Assembly: GCF_003937825.1 (NCBI RefSeq)
Contig: NZ_RSFW01000001.1
Location: forward strand, 1 to 64,000
Direction of reading: 5' to 3'
DNA: 64,000 nucleotides
Source: Mesobacillus subterraneus
GTDB taxonomy: Bacteria; Bacillota; Bacilli; Bacillales; Cytobacillaceae
Shown here one piece after another: positions 14,970 to 23,983 of the stretch. The notes under the pieces are model-generated. The model did not search any database. It was given only the letters and a program-made list of their open reading frames with translations, and was not told the DNA's origin. Position numbers and translations under genes: made by a program. How positions within the stretch are numbered: the first letter of the stretch is position 1; every line of letters begins with the position of its first letter.

Positions 14970-15770
14970 CTATCCCTGCATCTTTTGCCCTTTCAGGCTG
15001 GCTTCGAATAAATCAATGATTTCCAAAAATCTTTCCGCTTCCCTGAAAGTGTGATCAGCTAATAGTGGATGGATATTGCTCTTGATGCGGCAGGCTTCAA
15101 TCAATTCTCTGGCTGTTTTCTTGAAATCCCTCAAGGAAGCAACGGATACTCTGTTTTGATCCAGGAATTGATCCAGGATCGGTACAGTTTCGGATTGCGG
15201 TCGCATTGAATCCAAATCAACTGCCTGAAAAACCAATTGATCAAAATCATGGCTGAATTCCTTCGCCTGTTCGACCAGCTTTCTTTCCGACGGATCTAAT
15301 AGGTGTCCGATGAATTTAGCATGGTCGGCCATAATCCTCAGGAAGAAGACATTTTCCGCAATGATCGACTCCGGCGCAGGGGCAAGTTTCCCTTCATTCA
15401 ATTCCTTTAACCGATTAGCGAAATAAGCTGCTTCCCTGCTTATATGATCGATTAACAAAGGGAAGTTATTTGACCTGATTTCGCACCGCAACGTTAAGCC
15501 TAATACCTTTCTCTTGTAGGCCCAAATTGATGCTGCGGCTTGATAAACCTCATTGTTAAAAGCTTGGACCTGACGTATATCAGAGTTAACCGAAAACCTT
15601 GCCAGCTTCTCTTCAATCCGTTCAAATACAGCAATGAACTGCTGCGCTTCTGCAATCAACTGCTGCTGCTCATAGGTAAAACCCAAGCTTAAGAATAAAG
15701 CATGCTCCTTCATAATCCTTGACCAAAATTGAATTTCGTCCAATGACCTCGCAACAATAGGATTTGCCAT
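14970..15770 (-). CDS. DUF2935 protein (hemerythrin-like helical bundles)
   Basis: 266 aa made of two homologous helical halves. FWSRIMKEHALFL and LLIDHISREAAYF in the first half match FFLRIMADHAKFI and LLADHTFREAERFL in the second. The evenly spaced His and Glu residues suggest metal-binding four-helix bundles, as noted for DUF2935 proteins; no function is proven. The ATG is preceded by GGGGGAGGAATG. Monocistronic by position, with its own terminator; a solo half-unit repeat lies upstream. Confidence 0.88.
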   Translation of the reverse strand: MANPIVARSLDEIQFWSRIMKEHALFLSLGFTYEQQQLIAEAQQFIAVFERIEEKLARFSVNSDIRQVQAFNNEVYQAAASIWAYKRKVLGLTLRCEIRSNNFPLLIDHISREAAYFANRLKELNEGKLAPAPESIIAENVFFLRIMADHAKFIGHLLDPSERKLVEQAKEFSHDFDQLVFQAVDLDSMRPQSETVPILDQFLDQNRVSVASLRDFKKTARELIEACRIKSNIHPLLADHTFREAERFLEIIDLFEASLKGQKMQG

Positions 15771-15848
15771 GTAATCATTCCTCCCCCATTATTCCACCAC
15801 CAATTATATGATTGATTTTTTTACATATTCTTCTGTTCCCGAAATAAA

Positions 15849-15874
15849 ACACAGGGACGGTTCTTGTGTTTCAT
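15849..15874. repeat. solo GGGACGGTTCT half-unit
   Basis: AAACACAGGGACGGTTCTTGTGTTT. Its ends AAACAC/GTGTTT pair with each other, showing that the half-unit is itself a small palindrome. The rest of 15771-16053 holds only promoters. Confidence 0.8.
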
Positions 15875-16053
15875 CCTCTTTATTTACAAAGCCATATTCA
15901 GCGAGCATCTGCACTTCTTTTAGCATAATAAAAATCTAGGAAGCTCCCCATTATAAGAAAGTTTCTTTGATTAAGACCGACAATTGAAATATCCTAAAAG
16001 AAAACGAACGAAAAAACTGTAATTGAAAAAAATAGTCAGGATGGTGGCAGACA

Positions 16054-16746
16054 ATGACTAATCGCATTTTAATCGTTGAAGATGAAGAAAAGATTGCGAG
16101 GGTTCTCCAGGTTGAGCTTGAGTTTGAGGGATATGAGGTGGCTACGGCTTTTACGGGGATGGATGGGTTGTTGTTATTCAGGCAGGAGCGGTTTGATTGC
16201 ATTCTTCTTGATGTGATGCTGCCCGAGATGGATGGCTTTGAGGTGTTGAAGCGGATTCGGGCTTCTGACCCGGCTACCCCTGTGCTAATGCTCACTGCGC
16301 GTGACTCGGTAAAAGATAAAGTGGAAGGGCTGGATCTCGGTGCGAATGATTACATTACCAAGCCTTTTATGATGGAAGAGGTGTTTGCACGGATCCGAAA
16401 CGCTTTGCGACACTCAGCTCCCCGTCCGGAAGAACCAGGCATCCGGATTGGCAAGCTGCATTTGAACCCGGATTCCCGTGAAGTAATGAGGAATGGCCAG
16501 TTGATCCAATTGACGCCGCGCGAATATGAACTGCTGGAAGTATTGATGAATCACCCTAACCAGGTGCTGTCTCGAGAACAGTTGCTTGATGGAGTCTGGG
16601 GATATGATTATTTTGGCGATACGAATGTGGTCGATGTTTATATCCGCTACCTTCGTAAAAAAATCGACCAGGGTCATTCCATCACCTATATCCAGACAGT
16701 CCGCGGGGCAGGTTATATGCTCAAGGAGAAGAAAGATGAAGCTTAA
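16054..16746 (+). CDS. OmpR-family response regulator
   Basis: 230-aa two-domain regulator. The receiver (1-120) has the acidic pair at VEDEE, phospho-acceptor Asp53 in ILLDVMLPEMDG, Thr in LTARD and Lys in ITKPF. The C-terminal winged helix (135-225) has LTPREYELLEVLMNHPNQVLSR and the wing QTVRGAGYML. AGGATGG lies upstream of the ATG. It overlaps the kinase gene by 11 nt and is followed by two PepSY protein genes, an arrangement like B. subtilis ykoG-ykoH-ykoI. It probably controls those PepSY genes, whose upstream regions share a repeated TTTAATCTT motif. Confidence 0.9.
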   Translation: MTNRILIVEDEEKIARVLQVELEFEGYEVATAFTGMDGLLLFRQERFDCILLDVMLPEMDGFEVLKRIRASDPATPVLMLTARDSVKDKVEGLDLGANDYITKPFMMEEVFARIRNALRHSAPRPEEPGIRIGKLHLNPDSREVMRNGQLIQLTPREYELLEVLMNHPNQVLSREQLLDGVWGYDYFGDTNVVDVYIRYLRKKIDQGHSITYIQTVRGAGYMLKEKKDEA

Positions 16747-18064
16747 GACGAAGATTCATGTCTTCACCACCCTGCTTGCAGTTGTGATTTTTGCTGTCAT
16801 GAACGGAATCACTTATTTCCTATTTGAGCAAATGTCGTATTCGGGAGCCGCCGCTCCTTTGCGCGCAGATGCACAGCAGGCCGTGGCGAAGCTTTCAACC
16901 ACTGACAGCCTTCCTGAAATCAAAACCATCCTGCGGGCATACGTTCCTGCCAACGGAGCGATTCAGCTGATCCACCCGGACGGAAAGATGCTTGCCTCGG
17001 TCGAAACAACGGAAGGCTTACATAACATCCATGTGGAGATATCGCCTGACGAAAATTACACACTGACTCAACAAAATGGCCAACGGATCATGACGATCCA
17101 TTCAACTGCCCTCCTGTCCGATGGCAGTGTGGCTGCGCTTCACATCCATCAGGAACTGAAGGAAATCGGCGTAACGCTCAATCTCCTGAAAAAAATCGTC
17201 CTCATTGCCACGCTTACCGGTGCAGGACTCATGTTCCTGTCCTCCTTCATACTGGGAAGGCAAGTGACCGCTCCAATCCACAGGCTCATTCAGCAGATGC
17301 GTGAAAACAGGATAGCTGGTGCATATGAACGAATCAAGCTTAACGAACATGAAAAAGATGAGACAGCGCAAATGGGTCGGGAATTCAACGAAATGATGAA
17401 AGAGCTTGAGGAGCACTTCGGGAAGCAAGAACAATTTGTCTCAAATGCATCCCATGAGCTAAAAACACCTCTTACAATCATTGAAAGCTATGCAAACCTG
17501 CTAAAGCGCCGTGGTGTGGAGAATAAAGAGCTGACGGATGAAGCCCTCACTTCCATCTTGAGTGAAACCGAACGGATGAAGGACATGATCCGCCAGTTCC
17601 TGGAGCTGGCCAGAAGCCGTCAGCCGATTGAAGTTCCTCTGAAACCAACCGATATCGTGCCGGTGATCAAAAATACCGGGCAGCAGCTGGGAAAAGTATA
17701 TGCAAGGGAAGTAGTGGTTTCAGCACCTGAATCATTCACGATCGAGACCGATGAAGCCAGACTTCGGGAGCTGCTTGTCCTGCTCGTTGATAATGCCCTG
17801 AAATATAGTGAAAAGGCCGTCCGTGTCGATCTTCAGCCTGACCGGATTTCCATCCATGACGAAGGAATTGGCATTCCGGATGAAGCAATCCCCCGCCTTT
17901 TCGACCGTTTTTACCGGGTCGCCTCTGACCGTAACCGGAAAACCGGAGGGACAGGGCTGGGGTTATCATTGGCCAAGGAATTAGCGTCACAACTTGACCT
18001 GGATATCTCGGTAAAAAGCAAAGTTGGTGAAGGAACTTCGATATTTCTTACATTCAAGCAATGA
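16736..18064 (+). CDS. sensor histidine kinase (HAMP-HisKA-HATPase)
   Basis: 442-aa membrane kinase. Membrane segments at about 8-28 and 150-173 bracket an extracellular sensor of 120 residues; then come HAMP, HisKA with His240 in NASHELKTPLTI, and HATPase with the N box DNALKYS and G boxes DEGIGIP and GGTGLGLSLA. The frame is open further upstream, but AAGGAGAAGAAAG fits the ATG at 16736, which overlaps the regulator gene. The signal is unknown; the downstream PepSY proteins may modulate it outside the membrane. Confidence 0.9.
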   Translation: MKLKTKIHVFTTLLAVVIFAVMNGITYFLFEQMSYSGAAAPLRADAQQAVAKLSTTDSLPEIKTILRAYVPANGAIQLIHPDGKMLASVETTEGLHNIHVEISPDENYTLTQQNGQRIMTIHSTALLSDGSVAALHIHQELKEIGVTLNLLKKIVLIATLTGAGLMFLSSFILGRQVTAPIHRLIQQMRENRIAGAYERIKLNEHEKDETAQMGREFNEMMKELEEHFGKQEQFVSNASHELKTPLTIIESYANLLKRRGVENKELTDEALTSILSETERMKDMIRQFLELARSRQPIEVPLKPTDIVPVIKNTGQQLGKVYAREVVVSAPESFTIETDEARLRELLVLLVDNALKYSEKAVRVDLQPDRISIHDEGIGIPDEAIPRLFDRFYRVASDRNRKTGGTGLGLSLAKELASQLDLDISVKSKVGEGTSIFLTFKQ

Positions 18065-18074
18065 TTTCTCAGCA

Positions 18075-18100
18075 AATTTTAATCTTTGTTTTTTATAATG
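18075..18100 (+). promoter_or_regulatory. shared CAAATTTTAATCTT motif, first copy
   Basis: The stretch TTTCTCAGCAAATTTTAATCTTTG before the first PepSY gene recurs as TTTCTAATCAAATTTTAATCTTGC before the second (18808-18830). Such 11-bp-spaced repeats upstream of a -35 region fit an OmpR-family binding site, probably for the adjacent regulator. Confidence 0.5.
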
Positions 18101-18131
18101 AAGGTATCGAAATGGTAAGGAGGATGACCAG

Positions 18132-18749
18132 ATGAAATGGTACCAGAAGCCATGGTTTATTCCGGCAATGCTGGCAATCGCGATAGTACTGATCGGTTTT
18201 GGCTGGGAGCAGCTGCGTTCCTCAGGTGAAGAAGCAATGGCACCCGAAGTACTGGCTTCCTCGCTCGAAAATATGTATGGAGGAAAAGTAGAGAGCATCG
18301 AAGAAAAAGGCGGACAATATGTCACACTGCTTTCAAGAGGTGACGAGCAGTTTACAATAAAGACCGACTTGGTATATGGGAATGTTCTGCAAATTGAGCC
18401 TACTAAGAAATCCGGCGGAAATGCAGATCAAGCAAAAAGTGAAAATGCGGAGACCCCTCCCCAAGATGATTCAAAACCTGATTCAGCCAATGGAAAAGAA
18501 ACAAGCCCGCCAGACCAGCCGAGCACTCCCCCTGCAGATACGGTAAAGCTTTCTGAGGAACGCGCGGTTGAGATTGCTAAAACACAGCTGAACGGTGTCC
18601 TGGAAGGAATCGAATTTGTCTCAGATGCTTCAGGCGGCTATTACCTCGTTGAGATTGAAAAGGACGGCGGAGAAAACGAGGACCAGGAAGCCACGATCCA
18701 GGTTCATGCGATTACCGGAAAAATCCTCAGTGTCACATGGGATGATTGA
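18132..18749 (+). CDS. membrane-anchored PepSY domain protein
   Basis: 205 aa with an N-terminal membrane anchor (about residues 8-23), one PepSY-like repeat (35-90), a Pro/Ser/Asp-rich linker (95-140) and a C-terminal PepSY domain (LSEERAVEIAKTQLNGVLEG...ITGKILSVTWDD). PepSY domains are thought to inhibit extracellular proteases or act as sensors. AAGGAGGATGACCAG precedes the ATG. It lies 67 nt after the kinase gene and ends at its own terminator, so it belongs to the two-component operon or regulon. Confidence 0.82.
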   Translation: MKWYQKPWFIPAMLAIAIVLIGFGWEQLRSSGEEAMAPEVLASSLENMYGGKVESIEEKGGQYVTLLSRGDEQFTIKTDLVYGNVLQIEPTKKSGGNADQAKSENAETPPQDDSKPDSANGKETSPPDQPSTPPADTVKLSEERAVEIAKTQLNGVLEGIEFVSDASGGYYLVEIEKDGGENEDQEATIQVHAITGKILSVTWDD

Positions 18750-18755
18750 TCATGG

Positions 18756-18790
18756 AACAGGCAGCTATCTCTGATGGCTGCCTGTTTTTT
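18756..18790 (+). terminator. terminator AACAGGCAGC / GCTGCCTGTT
   Basis: 10-bp stem with T6 directly after, between the two PepSY genes. Confidence 0.85.
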
Positions 18791-18807
18791 CATGCACTCT
18801 GCAATTT

Positions 18808-18830
18808 CTAATCAAATTTTAATCTTGCTC
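18808..18830 (+). promoter_or_regulatory. shared CAAATTTTAATCTT motif, second copy
   Basis: TAATC occurs twice with an 11-bp step (CTAATCAAATTTTAATC). It is followed by sequence suitable for a promoter (GAATGCTCTCATTTTAC) ahead of the second PepSY gene. Confidence 0.5.
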
Positions 18831-18896
18831 TCAGAATGCTCTCATTTTACGAGGGTAACATCAGTAGTGTAGAACAAATCAAAGGAGGAACAAAAC

Positions 18897-19514
18897 ATGA
18901 AAGTGAATAAGTGGATCATCTTACCGGCAATCGCAGGAGTCATCACAGTGGGTTCAGTCGCAATGGCAGATGATGACGTAAAAAAAGCCAAGGTTGAGAC
19001 GAACGCACAGGTCGAGCATAAGGGAACTGAAGCAACCGGTTACCTGACAAAAGAAAAGGCTATCGAATTGGCCCTCGCCAAGGCGGACGGACAGGTGACT
19101 GAAATCTCACTGGATGAAGACGATAACCGTGTTCACTACGACATTGAAATCAAAGATGACAAATACGAATATGAACTTGATCTCGATGCCATCACAGGCG
19201 AAATCTTTGAATTTGAAAAAAATCGCGATGATCATGCAAAAGCTGCTTCAGGTGCAACAACTCCATCCGGAAAAGCAAATCCAGACTCATCCAAAGAACA
19301 AACAGCCGCAAAAACAAGCAATCTGATTTCCGAAAAAGAAGCGATAGCCATTGCCCTGAAAGCGGCCCCAGGAACACTTACTGAAGTCGAATTAGACGAC
19401 GACCACAAATACGAAATCGAAATCAAAGACGGAAAAATCAAGTACGAACTATCCATAAACGCCAAAACAGGTGCCATCGATGAGTTTGAGAAAGAAATAG
19501 ATGACAATGACTAA
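18897..19514 (+). CDS. secreted protein with two PepSY domains (YkoI-like)
   Basis: 205 aa with a signal peptide (cut near AMA-DDD, about residue 24) and two PepSY repeats: LTKEKAIELALAKADGQVTE...ITGEIFEFEK and ISEKEAIAIALKAAPGTLTE...KTGAIDEFEK, joined by a Ser/Thr-rich linker. The mature protein is very acidic. AAAGGAGGAAC precedes the ATG. It resembles B. subtilis YkoI, which also sits beside an OmpR-type system. It has its own promoter with the shared motif and is closed by a repeat half-unit and a terminator. Confidence 0.85.
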   Translation: MKVNKWIILPAIAGVITVGSVAMADDDVKKAKVETNAQVEHKGTEATGYLTKEKAIELALAKADGQVTEISLDEDDNRVHYDIEIKDDKYEYELDLDAITGEIFEFEKNRDDHAKAASGATTPSGKANPDSSKEQTAAKTSNLISEKEAIAIALKAAPGTLTEVELDDDHKYEIEIKDGKIKYELSINAKTGAIDEFEKEIDDND

Positions 19515-19540
19515 GAAACACAGGGACGGTTCTTGTGTTT
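19514..19540. repeat. solo GGGACGGTTCT half-unit
   Basis: GAAACACAGGGACGGTTCTTGTGTTTC starts at the stop codon of the PepSY gene. Confidence 0.8.
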
Positions 19541-19583
19541 CAATCAAGAAACGAACGACCATCTAGTACAGATTCATACACTA

Positions 19584-19616
19584 AGAAGCCTTATCCACGA
19601 AATGGTAAGGCTTTTT
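19584..19616 (+). terminator. CCTTATCC-family terminator
   Basis: AAGCCTTATCC/GGTAAGGCTT stem followed by TTTTT; ends the PepSY message. Confidence 0.8.
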
Positions 19617-19761
19617 CAAATCTTCCCTATACGCCCCCAAACGCAGATGGCAACAGCATATGATCTTTCTTACTTGAAACTTATTGCTGAAGCGATTTTA
19701 ACAACTGCCTAAACTGTTTCATAGTATATAGTCATGAGAATGTACAGATGGGAGTAATAGT

Positions 19762-20292
19762 ATGCCAGATGAAATGAACAAAATGCCAATTGAAGTGGTC
19801 AATGTAACGAGCCCTGCCTTAAATTCAAAGCTCGGAAGATATTTCATAGGCAAAACCGAGCTGCTGCAATTCGGCGGAGGATCGTATGCCTGGGGTGGAA
19901 TAGAAAATCCCATTGATTCTGGAGTCAATCTATATATCGATATTTTTACCATTACAAACTTTTCATCTCAAAATTTTATCGGGGAAATATGGTTAAATGC
20001 CCGTCCACCTAAGAATGCAGTCGCCTCCTTTAATGTCACTCCAACCAATCAAGCAATTTTACCTCCTCCAAAACCTAAGGCGGTAATGAAAAATGCTGGT
20101 TATTCCACTGAACCCATGATGAAAGGTGTGAATATTTTTGATCGAATTGTTCCTCAAAACTCCACCCTTGTAAGCGATTCACACAATGGCTCGATCATTA
20201 TTGGTCCCGGGGGCTCCTTCTCCATCCTTCTAAGACCGGCGGGATTTCAATACATTACAGGGGCGATTGTATTGACCTGGTGGGAGGAATAA
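19762..20292 (+). CDS. hypothetical protein, tandem paralogue 1 (DUF6143-like)
   Basis: 176 aa, rich in beta strands, no signal peptide or membrane segment. It shares a full-length pattern with the next gene: LGRYFIGKTELLQFGGGSYAWGG, NPIDSGVNLYIDIFTITNFS, NQAILPPPKPK, IIGPGGSFSILL and a final WWEE. I place it tentatively in DUF6143; no function is known to me. A GGGAG site precedes the ATG at 19762. It forms an operon with its paralogue, 45 nt apart. The jelly-roll-like composition would suit a surface or spore-layer protein, but that is speculation. Confidence 0.7.
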   Translation: MPDEMNKMPIEVVNVTSPALNSKLGRYFIGKTELLQFGGGSYAWGGIENPIDSGVNLYIDIFTITNFSSQNFIGEIWLNARPPKNAVASFNVTPTNQAILPPPKPKAVMKNAGYSTEPMMKGVNIFDRIVPQNSTLVSDSHNGSIIIGPGGSFSILLRPAGFQYITGAIVLTWWEE

Positions 20293-20337
20293 AATGAACC
20301 ATCGGGCCATGCATGAATTTGAGGAGGCAGATGCTTT

Positions 20338-20874
20338 GTGTTAATGAATAATGAAAAACAGCTTCATGAGGTCAACGTACTGCCCGAAAATGTCTATCAC
20401 TCTTATCTTGGGGAGTATTTTCTGGGGCAGACGGAAGTCATTTCCCTAGGCGGGGGCTTCAATGGATGGGGCAGACTAGTCAACCCGGCAGATTCCGGGG
20501 TGAATTTGTTTTTGAACGCCTATACCATAAGCAACTATTCCAATGAGCCATTAACAACTGAAGCCTGGATCAGCAGCACTGTTCCCGGGAGGGGCAGAAC
20601 ATCGCCTTATTTTGCTGCCGGAAACCAATCCATCATCCCACCGCCAATGCCCAAAGTGAAAATTGAAAATGCCAGCTTCGTTACTGGAAAACCAAGGGAA
20701 GGCACCCATGCCTTCGTCAGAAGAGTTGAACCCATGCTGACCCTGACAAAGCATGATTTTCAGGGTATGTTCATCATCCCTCCAGGAAGCTCCTTTTCCT
20801 TATTCTTTTTGTCCAAAGGAAAAAACCAGGCATACGCAAGAGTTGCCTTCGGCTGGTGGGAAGAAAAGGCATGA
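20338..20874 (+). CDS. hypothetical protein, tandem paralogue 2 (DUF6143-like)
   Basis: 178-aa paralogue of the preceding protein with the same landmarks: LGEYFLGQTEVISLGGGFNGWG, NPADSGVNLFLNAYTISNYS, NQSIIPPPMPK, FIIPPGSSFSLFF and WWEEKA. GAGGAGG (20321-20327) favours the GTG at 20338; the ATG at 20344 is the alternative. The pair arose by tandem duplication and has diverged to roughly one third identity by eye. A terminator follows at 20914. Confidence 0.7.
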   Translation: MLMNNEKQLHEVNVLPENVYHSYLGEYFLGQTEVISLGGGFNGWGRLVNPADSGVNLFLNAYTISNYSNEPLTTEAWISSTVPGRGRTSPYFAAGNQSIIPPPMPKVKIENASFVTGKPREGTHAFVRRVEPMLTLTKHDFQGMFIIPPGSSFSLFFLSKGKNQAYARVAFGWWEEKA

Positions 20875-20913
20875 TCAACAGGAATGCGGGGATATCATGG
20901 AGTTCACATATGC

Positions 20914-20950
20914 AAAGGAGCCTTATCCTGTAATGGATAGGCTCCTTTTG
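20914..20950 (+). terminator. CCTTATCC-family terminator
   Basis: AAAGGAGCCTTATCC/GGATAGGCTCCTTTT stem closing the two-gene operon. Confidence 0.85.
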
Positions 20951-20983
20951 CGGCACGATCTATAAAAGATTCTTATCCATGAT

Positions 20984-21085
20984 TAAAACAGGAGACCGTT
21001 CCTCTGTTTCACTCTCTTCACCGAAAACACAAGAACCGTCCCCGTGTTTCATCTGGTAAAAACAGGAGAACCGTCCCTCTGTTTC
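20984..21085. repeat. three consecutive GGGACGGTTCT half-units
   Basis: Three reverse-oriented units (AACAGGAGACCGTTCCTCTG, ACACAAGAACCGTCCCCGTG, AACAGGAGAACCGTCCCTCTG) in tandem, 3' of lutC. Confidence 0.75.
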
Positions 21086-21785
21086 AATCTACTACTATAT
21101 AAGTAGCCTTCACTGGTCCGTGGACGCCGACGATGAGGTTCATTTCGATGTCGGCGCTGTTGCTTGGGCCGGTGATGAAGCTGACGTAGGATGGGACGTC
21201 TTGGCCGCTGGCTTGTGCCTGGTGGATGTGTTTGGCTGCCTGGGTCATCCGCGGCACGAGGGTGCTTTTTGGAATGATGGCGACGAAGGTCCGCGGCAGC
21301 AGGCTGATTGAGCGGCCGTTGTCTTTTGTATTGAACAATGTCACGGTGCCAGACTCGGCAAGCGTGATATCGCTGAACACGAGCCCGACATCAGCACGTT
21401 CTGCTATTTTTTGATTTTCCTTGCCAATCGCTGCGTCCCACACGTGGACATCCAGCTGGTCGCCCTGCTCTTCAAAGAACTTCGTGATTCCATACTCCTG
21501 ATGACGAGCATCATTGGATGTGACGATGGACTTCCCTTCGTAGGCCTGGAGTGTTTCGTTCAACACGCTGGCCAAACCAGCCCGATCGGTCCGTTTAAAA
21601 GTGGTATGGATGACCTTGCAATGCTTTTCGAGGACAGCGACCAATTCATCCTGGCTCATGCCTTTGAACACTTCCTCCTGCGGGGTAACGCTCCATTGCG
21701 GCCGCTCCACGCCTTCTGTCCGCCTCTCGCGCCTAAGTCTGGACGCCAGCTTATCTAAAAAGGCTTCTCGGTTTTGGATGCTCAT
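21084..21785 (-). CDS. lutC: lactate utilisation protein C (LUD domain)
   Basis: 233-aa LUD-domain protein, third subunit of the LutABC L-lactate oxidation complex that lets cells grow on lactate. The LUD core is [22 protein letters not shown]...[20 protein letters not shown] and the C-terminal [21 protein letters not shown], which holds the conserved S-x-D-I-E motif. The start overlaps the lutB stop by 4 nt (ATGA). Last gene of the lut operon; followed by repeat half-units instead of a standard terminator. Confidence 0.93.
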   Translation of the reverse strand: MSIQNREAFLDKLASRLRRERRTEGVERPQWSVTPQEEVFKGMSQDELVAVLEKHCKVIHTTFKRTDRAGLASVLNETLQAYEGKSIVTSNDARHQEYGITKFFEEQGDQLDVHVWDAAIGKENQKIAERADVGLVFSDITLAESGTVTLFNTKDNGRSISLLPRTFVAIIPKSTLVPRMTQAAKHIHQAQASGQDVPSYVSFITGPSNSADIEMNLIVGVHGPVKATYIVVD

Positions 21786-23206
21786 TTGGATTCACCGTCT
21801 TTCTGTCTTTGCTTGAACCACGAACGGAACGACTGTCCCTGTGGCGCGTAAAAATCACGTACTTCCGTCCATGCCTTCAAAGGTCCTGGCCCATTTTCAA
21901 TCATTCCATCTTTTGTCCATGGCCCAAGGGCCGGTTTGGCCATTTTTGCACTCATATTATAAATTGCCGGATTAGAAGCCCATGCGGCAAAACCTTTCAT
22001 CATCAGCTTCTCTGCCGTCGGACCCTTTTCCTTTTCGACGATGATCTGGCGATGGCGGATCAAATGCTCATGCAAAGGAATTTTTACAGGGCAGGCTTCG
22101 GTACAAGCCGCACACAAGGTTGATGCATAAGGAAGCTCCTTATGATCGTCGTACCCTTCAAGCAGCGGCGTGATCACGGCACCGATTGGCCCTGGATAAA
22201 TCGAGTTGTACGCATGACCCCCGATATGACGGTAAACCGGACACGCATTAATGCAAGCCGCACAGCGAATGCAATGCAGTGCCGACTGAAACTCTGTTCC
22301 AAGGATCTTGGAGCGGCCATTGTCGACAATCACCAAATGGAATTCTTCAGGACTGTCCACTTCCAGTTCAAGGCCTGCCCCGGTAATCGCCGTGATATAG
22401 CTTGTCAGTTTTTGACCGACCGCCGCGCGCGTCAATAAGCTGACAAGGACCTCCATTTCCTCCCAGGTCGGCACGATCCGCTCCATGCCCATTACCGTGA
22501 TCACGGTATCCGGAAGGCTCGTCACCATCTCGGCGTTCCCTTCATTTGTGACAAGCGTGATCGATCCAGACTCCGCAATCGCAAAGTTACAGCCTGTCAC
22601 ACCGACATCAGCCGATAAAAAGTCCTGGCGCAGCTGCTCGCGGGCAAAGGCAGCCAGTTCCTCCGGCGTGTCAGATCCGGTATACCCTTTTTTCTTCGCG
22701 AACGTTTCACGGATCTGCTGCTTGTTTTTATGCAGCGCAGGGGTGACGATATGGGATGGCGGATCTTCATCCAGTTGCAGGATCCACTCGCCAAGATCGG
22801 ATTCAACCACTTCAGCGCCGACTTCCTCAAGTGCCTTATTCAAGCCGATTTCCTCAGTGACCATCGACTTCGCTTTGACGACTTTTTTCGCCTGTTTCTT
22901 TTGGATGATGCTTTTCACATACTGGTTCGCTTCTTCCGCTGTCTCGGCAAAAAATACATGGCCGCCGCGCCTCGCTACCTGCTCACTCAATTGATGCAGG
23001 TAGTAATCGAGGTTTTCCAGTGTATGGGTACGGATTTCCTCGCCTAAATCACGCCAGTCCTCCCAGTTTCCAAGCTCCGCCGCCTGTGTGAGCCGGCCAG
23101 TCCGGAATCTTCCCTGCGCGGAGGAAACAGCCTGCCGCATAAAATCATCCTTAATCCCATTTTGGATTCGCTCTTTATAAGGAATCTCACCAATTTTGAT
23201 GCTCAT
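21782..23206 (-). CDS. lutB: lactate utilisation iron-sulfur protein B
   Basis: 474-aa subunit with an N-terminal LUD-type domain (about 60-290) and two 4Fe-4S motifs, [15 protein letters not shown] near residue 310 and [13 protein letters not shown] near 360, followed by a DUF3390-like tail ending [14 protein letters not shown]. It passes electrons from lactate within the LutABC complex in the cytosol. GGGGGG precedes the ATG. It lies 18 nt after lutA and overlaps lutC. Confidence 0.94.
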   Translation of the reverse strand: MSIKIGEIPYKERIQNGIKDDFMRQAVSSAQGRFRTGRLTQAAELGNWEDWRDLGEEIRTHTLENLDYYLHQLSEQVARRGGHVFFAETAEEANQYVKSIIQKKQAKKVVKAKSMVTEEIGLNKALEEVGAEVVESDLGEWILQLDEDPPSHIVTPALHKNKQQIRETFAKKKGYTGSDTPEELAAFAREQLRQDFLSADVGVTGCNFAIAESGSITLVTNEGNAEMVTSLPDTVITVMGMERIVPTWEEMEVLVSLLTRAAVGQKLTSYITAITGAGLELEVDSPEEFHLVIVDNGRSKILGTEFQSALHCIRCAACINACPVYRHIGGHAYNSIYPGPIGAVITPLLEGYDDHKELPYASTLCAACTEACPVKIPLHEHLIRHRQIIVEKEKGPTAEKLMMKGFAAWASNPAIYNMSAKMAKPALGPWTKDGMIENGPGPLKAWTEVRDFYAPQGQSFRSWFKQRQKDGESK

Positions 23207-23224
23207 GTCTTTTCCCCCCGTTTC

Positions 23225-23941
23225 TTAGTGAGTATTTAAAATTTCGGTAATATGAATGATTTTTACCTTCTTGCCTTCCCGCTCCATGCGGCCGCCGATA
23301 TTCATCAGGCAGCCCATATCCGCGCCAACCAAATATTCCGCTTGCGTTTCTGATACATGGCGGGACTTCTCGCTGACCATCTCCTGCGAGATCACCGGAT
23401 TTTTCACGGCAAACGTTCCGCCGAAGCCACAGCAATCTTCTTCCCACGGCAAGTCCACAAGCTCAACACCTTCGACATTGCGCAACAAGATTTTCGGCTG
23501 CTCTTTTACCCCAAGCAGGCGTTTCATATGGCAGGATGAATGGAACGTCACTCTTCCTTTAAAAGTAGAGCCCAGATCGGTAATGCCCATTACATCAACA
23601 AGGAACTCCGTAATTTCATAGCATTTAGCGGCAAAGACTTTCGCCTCTTCTTCCCACTCAGGATCGCCTTTAAAAATATGCGGATATTCCTTCAGCATGC
23701 TCACGCAGGAGCCTGATGGCCCAACGACATATTCCGAATGGCGGAAGGCCTTCATCATTTGCTTCATCGATGCTTTCGCTTCTTGCAAATACCCGCTGTT
23801 ATAGGCAGGCTGTCCGCAACAAGTCTGTTCCATCGGATAATCCACTTCACATCCGACTCTCTCAAGGATTTCAAGCGTGTTTTTCGCCACATCCGCAAAG
23901 AGAATATCACTTAGACACGTACTGAATAAGGAAACTTTCAT
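23225..23941 (-). CDS. lutA: lactate utilisation protein A (CCG domains)
   Basis: 238 aa from the ATG at 23941, chosen because AGAGGTGG lies 6 nt upstream and the length equals that of B. subtilis LutA. Two cysteine-rich CCG domains are visible: CCGQPAYNSGY in the first and CCGFGGTFAVK in the second, which bind an iron-sulfur cluster of the heterodisulfide-reductase type. First structural gene of lutABC, 42 nt after lutR. Confidence 0.94.
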   Translation of the reverse strand: MKVSLFSTCLSDILFADVAKNTLEILERVGCEVDYPMEQTCCGQPAYNSGYLQEAKASMKQMMKAFRHSEYVVGPSGSCVSMLKEYPHIFKGDPEWEEEAKVFAAKCYEITEFLVDVMGITDLGSTFKGRVTFHSSCHMKRLLGVKEQPKILLRNVEGVELVDLPWEEDCCGFGGTFAVKNPVISQEMVSEKSRHVSETQAEYLVGADMGCLMNIGGRMEREGKKVKIIHITEILNTH

Positions 23942-23983
23942 GTTCATCCACCTCTGGTAAAAGTCAGCAGACGACTGCGCCAA

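Noticed and set aside
16586-16735. N-terminal extension of the histidine kinase
   Set aside because: It overlaps the response regulator gene in another frame; the ATG at 16736 has a proper ribosome site and starts the membrane anchor.
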